From a virus, in the IMG/VR virus record IMGVR_UViG_3300046011_004384, positions 1 to 21,868 of that record: 21,868 nt of DNA; one strand, 5' to 3'. The position numbers and the translations under genes are program-made. The notes under the pieces are model-generated. The model was not told the origin of the DNA, did not search any database, and saw only the letters and a program-made list of their open reading frames with translations. Shown piece after piece: positions 1 through 6,235 of the stretch. The stretch's first letter is position 1. Each line of letters begins with the position of its first letter.

Positions 1-1
1 C

Positions 2-307
2 AAGGAGCGGTTCAGCCGCGAGCTCGACTCGATGGCCGCTGACGGATTCGCCGTCGACTGCTGCCGCGACGAGATGATCGAGGAGCTCGTCTCCTCGTCG
101 AACCCGCAGCGCAAGATCGCGTTCTGGCGCGAGAACTTCCGCCGCGATCCTGTCGGCGTCCGCGTTGCAGCGACCCCTCGCTCCGGCGCCAAGCCCGATG
201 CTTCGTCGTCCCTTGACCGTGACACCGTCGCCAAGATCGTGGCCGAGGCCGCTGGCGATCCCGAGAAGTTCAAGACCCTCATGGCCCGCGCGAAGAGCGG
301 CGCCTGA
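2..307 (+). CDS. C-terminal part of a head gene (5' end outside window)
   Basis: The frame is already open at base 2, reading KERFSRELDS before the first internal ATG at 32, so this is the end of a longer gene rather than a 91-residue protein. The visible 101 residues are charged and probably helical. They end in a segment (DRDTVAKIVAEAAGDPEKFKT) that looks like a short helical tail. There is no recognisable catalytic motif in this part. The gene sits directly upstream of a decoration-like protein and the major capsid protein, where many phages, including Mu-like ones, carry the head maturation protease and/or scaffold. That role is inferred from position only. A Shine-Dalgarno for the next gene (AAGGAAGG) follows its stop. 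Confidence 0.75.
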   Translation, partial: KERFSRELDSMAADGFAVDCCRDEMIEELVSSSNPQRKIAFWRENFRRDPVGVRVAATPRSGAKPDASSSLDRDTVAKIVAEAAGDPEKFKTLMARAKSGA

Positions 308-328
308 TCCCAAGGAAGGCAACACCAC

Positions 329-727
329 ATGAGCTCTTTCTCAGACACCCCGTCGCTCGTCGCGAGCGGCAACACGACCGCCTACCGTTTCGTCCGTGTC
401 AGCGGTCGCAATCTGGGCGTCACCTGTGACGCCATCACGCAGATCGCTGTTGGCGTGGCCGATGGCTCCAGCAAGTCGTTCCCCGCCGCTGGCGTGACCA
501 ACGTCCACGCCGCAGCCGGCGATCCGATCAACCTTCAAGGCGGCAATGTCGTCCTGGTCGAGGCAGCTGCCGCGATCACCGCTGGCGCGCGAGTCGCACC
601 GAGCACTGATGGCCGCGCGCAGGTCGCTGTCGCCACGCAGTTCCCCTACGGCATTGCTCTCGAGCCCGCTGCCGGCGCTGGCGAGATCATCCGAGTCTTC
701 AAGAACTCGATGACCGTCGTTGCCTGA
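329..727 (+). CDS. Putative capsid decoration protein (DUF2190-like)
   Basis: A 132-residue protein rich in Ala, Val and Gly with a beta-rich pattern. It probably binds the outside of the capsid shell and stabilises it. The stretch at residues 83-98 (ITAGARVAPSTDGRAQ), followed by a YGIALEPAAGAGEIIRV-type ending, resembles the small head-decoration or cement proteins commonly placed in DUF2190. In such proteins an 'aG..V....dGra' strand-turn-strand precedes a 'G.al..a.aG..i.V' end. Position immediately before the major capsid gene supports this. The start ATG has AAGGAAGG about 10 bases upstream. The exact family is judged by eye; another small capsid-associated protein is possible. Confidence 0.7.
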   Translation: MSSFSDTPSLVASGNTTAYRFVRVSGRNLGVTCDAITQIAVGVADGSSKSFPAAGVTNVHAAAGDPINLQGGNVVLVEAAAAITAGARVAPSTDGRAQVAVATQFPYGIALEPAAGAGEIIRVFKNSMTVVA

Positions 728-761
728 TCCGTCCGCACACCAACCAACGAGGTAAACACAC

Positions 762-1781
762 ATGGCAGATGCAAACATCGGTGGCGGACTGAACACGTTC
801 GTTCCCACCTTCTCCGAGGCGACCGGCCTCATCCAGACCGAGTTCACGCGGAACGTCAAGTCGTTCGCGCTGAACCGCTACACCAAGCTCGTTCCCGTCT
901 CGACCGTCAGCGGCTACTACCTCAAGATCAACTCGGACGAGGCCGTCCGCGTGGTCGATGAGAACGATTTCCGCTGGGCGTACGGCGAGGATCGCCCGAC
1001 CGGCATCAACAACGACTTCGAGTTCTCGCAGTTTGCCACCAAGCGGTTCGAGCGCGGCTTCCACATCCCCTACGAGACCGCCAAGGTCGCCGCATGGGAC
1101 ATCGTGGCCCAGCACGCCCGTAGCCGTGCGACCCAGCTGATGACCCTCCGCACGCAGCGGGCGCTCGGCGTCCTGACCACCGCCACCAACTGGACCTCCG
1201 GAACGAACTATTTCGCCAACGCAACCGCGCTTGGATCCAATCCGGCCTACACCACCGGCAACATCCAGAAGCTCTTCCAGATCGCGATCGAGAAGATCAT
1301 GGTCAACACCGGCGGAGCGGTCCAGCCGAGCGACATCATCTGCGTCATGGGTCCGCAGACGGCTCACAAGCTGTCGCAGTCCGGAGAGCTCAAGGAACTG
1401 ATCAAGTACACGCAGGGCGTGCAGCTCATGCAGGGCCAGGGCAACTACAGCCGCTACGGCCTCGCTCCCGGCCTGTTCGGAATCGGTGACATCGTCATCG
1501 AGGACGCCGTCAAGGTCAGCAACCAGAAGGGTGCGGCCCGCTCGGCTTCGTACATCCTCGGCCTGGACAAGGTTCTGTTCCTGTCCCGTCCGCAGGGTCT
1601 CGTCGGAGTCGAGGGTGGCGCGAACTTCGCGACCATCACGAACTTCGTCTACGAGGACATGACCGTCGAGACCTTCGACGATCCGCGCAACCGTCGCACG
1701 GTCGGCAGCATCGTGGACAACAGCGTCCCCGAGCTGACCGCTCCGCTCGCCGGCCTCTACGTCGCCGACATCGCCGCCTGA
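762..1781 (+). CDS. Major capsid protein
   Basis: A 339-residue protein that probably forms the icosahedral shell with the HK97 fold. Typical features are an N-terminal segment with alternating charges, a long helical stretch around residues 100-140 (DIVAQHARSRATQLMTLRTQ), a central 'IICVMGPQTAHKLSQSGELKELIKYTQ' region like the domain of capsid proteins where a peptide is picked as 'the n-th antigen position', and a C-terminal strand region (VYEDMTVETFDDPRNRRTVG) before a hydrophobic end. Size is normal for unprocessed or non-delta-domain capsid proteins; no obvious long N-terminal scaffolding domain is fused. GAGG lies upstream of the ATG. A strong intrinsic terminator follows the stop, consistent with a highly expressed transcript end. 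Assignment rests on these patterns and on the flanking decoration and connector genes. Confidence 0.85.
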   Translation: MADANIGGGLNTFVPTFSEATGLIQTEFTRNVKSFALNRYTKLVPVSTVSGYYLKINSDEAVRVVDENDFRWAYGEDRPTGINNDFEFSQFATKRFERGFHIPYETAKVAAWDIVAQHARSRATQLMTLRTQRALGVLTTATNWTSGTNYFANATALGSNPAYTTGNIQKLFQIAIEKIMVNTGGAVQPSDIICVMGPQTAHKLSQSGELKELIKYTQGVQLMQGQGNYSRYGLAPGLFGIGDIVIEDAVKVSNQKGAARSASYILGLDKVLFLSRPQGLVGVEGGANFATITNFVYEDMTVETFDDPRNRRTVGSIVDNSVPELTAPLAGLYVADIAA

Positions 1782-1805
1782 CGCAAGGTCTCTTCTCTCT
1801 TCTGT

Positions 1806-1841
1806 GGGGGGGTGGCAGCACGACGCTGCCACCCCCCTTTT
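1806..1841 (+). terminator. Rho-independent terminator after the capsid gene
   Basis: Perfect 13-bp hairpin: GGGGGGTGGCAGC (1807-1819), a 5-base loop ACGAC, GCTGCCACCCCCC (1825-1837), then TTTT at 1838-1841. It lies 25 bases after the capsid stop and ends 10 bases before the next start codon. It would limit, not necessarily abolish, read-through into the connector and tail genes. Confidence 0.9.
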
Positions 1842-1851
1842 GGGAGCAACG

Positions 1852-2343
1852 ATGCCAGTACCCTACGCAACGGTGCAGCAGTTCGTCCTCGCTGTCGACG
1901 AGCGGCTCCTCGAGGAGCTGGGCATCGACGCGGAGGCCGATGGAGTCGTCGACTCCAACAACGCCATCATCATGGCGGCGCTGACCCGCGCATCGCACGA
2001 GGTCCAGACCTTCGCTCTTCGCGGAGGCGTCTACACGACGGCGGACCTCGACCAGCTCCAGGCGGACACCAACTGGATGCTCGTCGGAGTGGTCTGCGAC
2101 CTAGCCCTCGGCATCCTGCTCGCCCGCCGCGGCGGTCCGTTCGGGGAGGCCGTCAGGGACCGCATGGACAAGGCAAACGCCCTCCTGCTCGACCTGCGCG
2201 ACGGATCGCGCGTGTTCCCGATCGAGCAGAACATCGACGCGGCCAAGCCGTCGCTCTCCGTCATCACCCAGGTTCAGCGGGGCAATCTCGGAATGGTCGC
2301 CGACACCGAGTTCTTTCCCCGCAGGAAGTACACCGCATCGTGA
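1852..2343 (+). CDS. Head-tail connector protein (Mu gp36 / DUF1320-like)
   Basis: 163 residues. Probably forms a ring at the portal vertex that joins head to tail. The opening MPVPYATVQQFVLAVDERLLEELGID, a following helix of ASHEVQTF type, and a middle VVCDLALGILLARRGG segment followed by a DKANALLLDLRDGSRVFP stretch match the layout of the Mu gp36-like (DUF1320) connector family. In that family a 'tp.dl...' start is followed by helices and a G-rich end. The frame extends upstream to 1804, but that part translates the terminator hairpin. ATG 1852 with GGGAG six bases upstream is the likely start. Its TGA overlaps the GTG of the next gene (GTGA). Confidence 0.75.
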   Translation: MPVPYATVQQFVLAVDERLLEELGIDAEADGVVDSNNAIIMAALTRASHEVQTFALRGGVYTTADLDQLQADTNWMLVGVVCDLALGILLARRGGPFGEAVRDRMDKANALLLDLRDGSRVFPIEQNIDAAKPSLSVITQVQRGNLGMVADTEFFPRRKYTAS

Positions 2344-2885
2344 GCGCGTTCAACCGACAGGCTCTCGAGGAACTCATCGTCCGCCGCATCGCGGACGGGT
2401 TCGTCGACGCCCTGAAGGAGAACCTCGAGACCTCGCGCGACTCCGATGGCAACGAGTTCGCCCCCATGCAGGCATGGGGCAAGATCTTCAGGGACGAGAG
2501 CGGACGGCGCGTAGAAGGCGACCGCACGAACGCAGACAGGCCGCTCCTCGACACCGGTCGCCTGCGCGACTCCATCCAGCTCGGCTACATCACCAGCCCG
2601 ATCGCATACCGAACGAGCACGGGTGCGCAGGGATCCGAGTACAAGGTGACCATCCTCGCGGCTGACTACGGCCTGCCATTCACGCGGGAGACGACCTTCA
2701 GGGACGTGTACCTCGCGAAGCACAGGGAGTCCCGCCGATCCCGCAACTTCGCCGACCTTGAGCCGGTGCTCGAGGTCGTGCGCAGGAGCAGCATCACCGT
2801 TCCCGCCCGAAAGTGGAACGCGGTGACGCAAGAAACACTCAACAGAATTGCTTACAGGGCGGTGCGCGGCATCGCAGGAGCTTGA
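2340..2885 (+). CDS. Virion morphogenesis / tail completion protein (Mu gpG-like)
   Basis: 181 residues starting at GTG 2340, which overlaps the stop of the upstream gene as GTGA; AGGA lies at 2323-2326. The frame is open further upstream, but that portion is an Arg-rich shadow of the connector gene. The sequence has the signature of the phage virion morphogenesis family (Pfam PF05069, Mu gpG): an N-terminal helix, a 'F..M..W......' segment, then NADRPLLDTGRLRDSIQ near residue 60-77 and a beta-rich second half. These proteins act at the neck or tail completion step. A gp10-like tail-component label would be the alternative. In Mu the gpG gene lies before the capsid gene, whereas here it follows the gp36-like gene. 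Confidence 0.75.
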   Translation: MSAFNRQALEELIVRRIADGFVDALKENLETSRDSDGNEFAPMQAWGKIFRDESGRRVEGDRTNADRPLLDTGRLRDSIQLGYITSPIAYRTSTGAQGSEYKVTILAADYGLPFTRETTFRDVYLAKHRESRRSRNFADLEPVLEVVRRSSITVPARKWNAVTQETLNRIAYRAVRGIAGA

Positions 2886-2886
2886 C

Positions 2887-3432
2887 ATGGCGTCACAAGA
2901 CTTTCATGTGAACGGACCGACGAAGATCAGGATCGGCTTTGGCAAGGCCGCGACGACGATGGCCGAGCTCGGCTACACCGACAACGAGGATCTCGTCCGC
3001 ATCCAGGTCCGCGATCACGTCCGCACGTTCACCCGCAACGACACCGGCGACATGATCGCCGAGGCCGTGATGAGCGGATCGACGGCCACGGTCGACATGA
3101 CATTCGTCTCGTGGGACGACACGCAGTTCTGGACGATGCTCAAGAAGCATCGTCAGGGGAGTGTGACCACTCCAGCTGTCGCCGACGAAGGCAAGTTCGC
3201 GACCGTCGGCGGCGTCGTCGTCGATGGCGACGAACGTGTCCTCACGCTCGAGATCGTCCCTACCCGCGCAGGAGAGACCTCGTACAAGTTCCCGTCCGTG
3301 ATGATCACGGCTGGACCCGAGTACGTCGATCTCGGCAACACGGTCAAGCGCATCGCGATGTCGTTCACGAGCATCGTCACTGTGTCGGAAAACCTGACCA
3401 ACCCCATGATGGTCACGTCGACGACGGCCTGA
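2887..3432 (+). CDS. Putative major tail (tube) protein
   Basis: 181 residues, ATG one base after the upstream TGA. Tail tube proteins stack as hexameric rings through which DNA passes. Features consistent with that fold are an N-terminal strand (VNGPTKIRIGF), a 'LGYTDNEDLVRIQVRD' segment, a 'DDTGDMIAEAVMSGSTATVDMTFVSWD' segment resembling the tube-family 'd..G..p.e.v..Ge.a.v...l' block, then an insertion and a beta-rich C-terminal part ending in repeated TST. It lies directly before the frameshifted chaperone, exactly where siphovirus tail tube genes sit. No sheath gene lies nearby. An N-terminal extension in frame from 2848 would overlap the preceding gene and has no better start. Confidence 0.75.
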   Translation: MASQDFHVNGPTKIRIGFGKAATTMAELGYTDNEDLVRIQVRDHVRTFTRNDTGDMIAEAVMSGSTATVDMTFVSWDDTQFWTMLKKHRQGSVTTPAVADEGKFATVGGVVVDGDERVLTLEIVPTRAGETSYKFPSVMITAGPEYVDLGNTVKRIAMSFTSIVTVSENLTNPMMVTSTTA

Positions 3433-3457
3433 GCAACACAAGAGAAAGGAAGAGGAC

Positions 3458-3721
3458 ATGCCAGCTACACGCATCGATCTTGGCGGCGACGACGAGTGGA
3501 ACATCACGTTCGTCAAGAACGACAAGGAGTACAGGATCGACTCGCTCGTCTACACGAGCATCCTGCTCGAGAAGTCGAGCGGCGACGAGAACCCGCCACG
3601 CGAGACCGTCATCAACGCCATGAAGGAGGCGCTGTCCTCCCATGACGGGCTCAACGACCACGACCTGTGGGCGATGTCCGTCCGCCTGTCGAAGGTGATG
3701 GGCCGAGCGGGAAACGCCTGA
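3458..3721 (+). CDS. Tail assembly chaperone, short form (gpG analogue)
   Basis: 87-residue zero-frame product. Tail assembly chaperones of this class bind the tape measure protein and guide tail tube growth, and are not in the mature virion. Residues 1-40 look beta-like (RIDLGGDDEWNITFV, then KEYRIDSLVYTSILLE) and the rest is helical. Strong ribosome site AAAGGAAGAGG before the ATG. The stop TGA at 3719-3721 comes just after a slippery heptamer at 3709-3715. Position between the tube gene and the terminator/tape-measure genes matches lambda gpG. The sequence itself is too diverged to name by family, so the call rests on position plus the frameshift signal. Confidence 0.8.
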   Translation: MPATRIDLGGDDEWNITFVKNDKEYRIDSLVYTSILLEKSSGDENPPRETVINAMKEALSSHDGLNDHDLWAMSVRLSKVMGRAGNA

Positions 3722-3972
3722 AGGCGGCGGCGCTGTTCGCCGCTGCCTACGGATTCCCACCGAGCGCATGCAGGGACGAGGACGAAATGCTTGGACTCTT
3801 CCAGAACATCCGCACGGCGATGGCGATCAAGGCCGCGACTTTCGCGCGCGGGGTCGCCGCATGCCTGTCAGCCGAGGCCAACGCCGAGCTGATGAAGGAC
3901 TGCGGCGCGCCGGCGCAGGACATCGCCCGCATGCGGGTCGAGGCTCTCAAGCAGAAGGCGGGGCGACGTTGA
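3458..3972 (+). CDS. Tail assembly chaperone, -1 frameshift fusion (gpGT analogue)
   Basis: Product of the same start codon with a -1 slip at G GGA AAC (3709-3715). The zero-frame codons are GGA (3710) and AAC (3713). After the slip translation resumes at CGC 3715 and runs to the TGA at 3970-3972, giving an 86 + 85 = 171-residue fusion. The added part (RLKAAALFAAAYGFPPSACRDEDEM...) is helical, as the T domain of lambda gpGT is thought to bind tube monomers. The extension frame has no convincing start of its own: it opens with GTG at 3667, inside the chaperone gene and out of frame. The fused form is normally made at a few percent relative to the short form; the ratio here is unknown. Confidence 0.85.
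3709..3747 (+). promoter_or_regulatory. -1 programmed ribosomal frameshift element
   Basis: Slippery heptamer G GGA AAC at 3709-3715 in the correct X XXY YYZ phase for the chaperone frame (codons begin at 3710 and 3713). A 7-base spacer (GCCTGAA, holding the zero-frame stop) is followed by a stem-loop: 3723-3731 pairs with 3739-3747 (GGCGGCGGC with GCCGCTGCC, one G-U pair) around a 7-base loop. Spacer length and stem are as expected for a stimulator. Lambda uses the close relative GGGAAAG at the same gene pair. Confidence 0.9.
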
Positions 3973-4769
3973 TCAGGGTCACTCAGGACAGGGTCCACCG
4001 CGAGATCAGGCAGCGCCTCGTCTCCATGCTTGGACTTCCCGAGAGCAGGGTCTACCTGACCACCGAGCCCAAGTTCACCGAGGCGATGGACTTCGTGGTG
4101 CAGGTCAGCCCGATCAGCGCGGGCGCGACCAACGAGTTCAACCGCAGCGGCCTCGGGTTCATCACCGAGCGGTTCGCGGTGACGACCTTCGTCCGCAACG
4201 CCTCCGACAACGACATCAAGCAGTCACGTCAGATCGCGGGCGAGGAAAGGGGCGTGCTCGCCCGTCAGGCCGATGTGCGTGCCGCCCTGATACAGCACAG
4301 CCTCGGGGGCATCCTCCAGGTCGACATCCGTCTCGTCTCGAGCGGTCCCATCAGGACCGAGCCCCGTTCGGGCAACTACCTGATGGCGACGGACGTGTTC
4401 ATCTGCTCCTACGCGACTCCCTGGCCTGTCTCTGGGCTGCTGCGGTCTGGCTTCCGAGCCACGGCGCCGACGTGGGCGCAGCTCGGCAACGAGGTCAATG
4501 CCGACGGCAAGATCGCGTACACGCAGACCTACACGCGGCTGTCGTCGACGCCCGAGTACTTCTGGTTCGCCGTCCCCGACGAGATGCACCAGCGAGGCAC
4601 GAGGATCTTCACCGCCGAGGGCGAGGAGCAGTTCTACAGGACCGGCTTCCCAGCCCCGAGCGGACCCGCCGCAGGGACGATCACTCAGGATTCTGTCCTT
4701 TACCACCTCTACCGCAGGGCGTATCCTACGACCGCGCTTGCGCTGACCTATAGGATCGAGGTGGCCTGA
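3969..4769 (+). CDS. Tail-terminator-like protein with extra C-terminal beta domain
   Basis: 266 residues from TTG 3969, which overlaps the fusion stop as TTGA; AAGGCGGGG lies just upstream. The frame is open earlier, but that part is a shadow of the chaperone extension. Residues 1-160 show the order expected of small tail-terminator or neck proteins: helix (VTQDRVHREIRQRLVSML), strand, 'FVVQVSPISAG', 'FAVTTFVRNAS', helix, 'LQVDIRLVSSG', 'YLMATDVFICSYATPW'. Residues 165-266 form a separate block with 'PEYFWFAVPDEM', 'GEEQFYRTGFP' and a 'LYHLYRRAYPTTALALTY' end. This resembles a beta-sandwich often seen at the C-terminus of phage tail proteins. Both readings are by eye. The combination in one gene is unusual. 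Confidence 0.6.
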   Translation: MIRVTQDRVHREIRQRLVSMLGLPESRVYLTTEPKFTEAMDFVVQVSPISAGATNEFNRSGLGFITERFAVTTFVRNASDNDIKQSRQIAGEERGVLARQADVRAALIQHSLGGILQVDIRLVSSGPIRTEPRSGNYLMATDVFICSYATPWPVSGLLRSGFRATAPTWAQLGNEVNADGKIAYTQTYTRLSSTPEYFWFAVPDEMHQRGTRIFTAEGEEQFYRTGFPAPSGPAAGTITQDSVLYHLYRRAYPTTALALTYRIEVA

Positions 4770-6235
4770 TGTCGAGCATCCCGTCTAGCGAGATCACGGT
4801 CAGGTTCGAGGGCGGCGGCGGCGATCCTGCCGGCGGCGACCGCGGTGACGCGATCATGTCGTCGGTCCTCGACACGCTGCGTCAGATCCAGGTCAACGTC
4901 GGAGCGATCAACAACAACGTGCGCGCGATCCTCGAGACGCTGCGCACGATCGCATCGCGCGGCGTGCGTGCCACGGGAGGCGGAGGCGGCGGTGGTGGCC
5001 GTCGTGGCGGCGGTGGAGGTGGAGCGGGCGACGGACCCGCGAGTGGCTTCCCTGCCGACATCCTCGAGTACCGCAACAGGATGATGCGGAGTCCTGGGCT
5101 GCGCATCACGGACATCGCGTCCGAGCAGCATCGGGCGCTCCTCGGTCGCTACCACGACCTGTCCGAGCGCGCCGGCATGAGCCGACGCGAGATGCGCGAG
5201 GCGATGTCGCTGCGCAGGCTCGAGCTCCTCGGAGAGACTCAGGCGGGCAGCATCAGCGCGGAGTCTGCGCGCGAGATCTACAGGGCCGAGCGCGAGGCGC
5301 AGCGCGCCGCCGCACGGCAGGTCCGCACCGACCAGATGGCTGGTCTGCGCACCGCGCGCAACCGCATGACGGGCCTACAGCAGTCCCGCATCGACGCGCT
5401 CCGACAGCAGCGAGCACAGGGAGTGAACCTCATGTTCACGCCCGAGGAGCTCGCGATCATCAACAACCAGGTGTCGCCGTCAGGGCTCCCAGGCACCCGC
5501 GCGTACCACAGGGAGATCCGACGGCTCGGAGCGCCTCCTGCGATCCCAGGCGCCGCGCCAGCCGCCCCTGCGGCTCCTGGGCCGTTCGCCGGCTTCATGA
5601 ACGTGGTGACCGTCGCGGGACGCATCCTGTCGGTCATCCACCTCGTCTCGGCGGCGATCACGAAGATCGTCAAGATGCTCGCGTCCGTCGTCGACTTCGC
5701 GAAGCAGCAGCGCGCGATGTTCGCGAACGTGAGCGCGCCGATCGCGATGATGCAGGCGCAGGTGAACCAGGCGCGCCTGATGGACATGATGTCGATCGGA
5801 AACATGCGCACGACGCAGGCGTTCACGCAGGCGTTCACGAGCGCGGAGCTGCTCAACATCTCCGCCATGCGCTACCCGAAGATGGCTTTGAACGCGGCGG
5901 GAAACCTCGTCGGCGCCATGATCCTGAACCAGGTCTCGAACGCGGGCCTGCTGTTCGAGGGAGCCGTCACGGGCAACGCAAGCGCCGCGATGGCCGGCTT
6001 CACTGGCCTGATGAACATGAGTCCGATCGGCAACCTGATCAACCAGATGCTCGGCATGGACAAGTGGTATCAGAACTACATCGCCCAGCGGATCAACGGA
6101 CAGCGCCAGGTCAACAACGGCATCTTCATCGACGTGCTGCGTGACATGACTGGCGGTCGGTTCGACACCAACAAGGCGTACAGCAGCAGGCGTGCCAATT
6201 CCGAAAACTGGTGGGACTACAGGTTTCAGACATGA
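4769..6235 (+). CDS. Putative tape measure protein (short)
   Basis: 488 residues, start overlapping the previous stop (TGATG). Tape measure proteins set tail length and lie in the tube lumen. Supporting features: N-terminal helices (residues 28-65) followed by a glycine tract at about 69-88 that is encoded by repeated GGC/GGT/GGA, a long charged helical region (about 110-230), an Ala/Pro linker (about 252-270), a hydrophobic stretch at about 271-310 and a second at about 372-430, both typical of membrane-active parts of tape measure proteins. It follows the frameshifted chaperone and terminator-like genes. At 0.15 nm per residue the tail would be about 73 nm. No lytic transglycosylase or peptidase motif is visible. 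A 12-bp tandem repeat occurs at 5813-5836. Confidence 0.7.
   Translation: MSSIPSSEITVRFEGGGGDPAGGDRGDAIMSSVLDTLRQIQVNVGAINNNVRAILETLRTIASRGVRATGGGGGGGGRRGGGGGGAGDGPASGFPADILEYRNRMMRSPGLRITDIASEQHRALLGRYHDLSERAGMSRREMREAMSLRRLELLGETQAGSISAESAREIYRAEREAQRAAARQVRTDQMAGLRTARNRMTGLQQSRIDALRQQRAQGVNLMFTPEELAIINNQVSPSGLPGTRAYHREIRRLGAPPAIPGAAPAAPAAPGPFAGFMNVVTVAGRILSVIHLVSAAITKIVKMLASVVDFAKQQRAMFANVSAPIAMMQAQVNQARLMDMMSIGNMRTTQAFTQAFTSAELLNISAMRYPKMALNAAGNLVGAMILNQVSNAGLLFEGAVTGNASAAMAGFTGLMNMSPIGNLINQMLGMDKWYQNYIAQRINGQRQVNNGIFIDVLRDMTGGRFDTNKAYSSRRANSENWWDYRFQT
5813..5836 (+). repeat. 12-bp perfect tandem repeat in tape measure gene
   Basis: ACGCAGGCGTTC occurs twice in a row (5813-5824 and 5825-5836), encoding TQAFTQAF. 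A tandem duplication of this kind in a ruler gene changes protein length by exactly four residues. Confidence 0.8.

Noticed and set aside
699-1832. Antisense frame (377 codons) across the capsid gene
   Set aside because: Composition is that of a shadow frame, and it starts within the terminator hairpin and covers a clearly coding + strand gene.
1804-1851. Upstream GTG 1804 as start of the connector gene
   Set aside because: It would translate the terminator hairpin. ATG 1852 has its own GGGAG site and gives the expected family N-terminus.
3667-3972. Chaperone extension as a separate gene from GTG 3667
   Set aside because: The first part overlaps the short chaperone out of frame and reads as a shadow, with no good ribosome site. 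The in-phase slippery heptamer and stem-loop explain the extension better.
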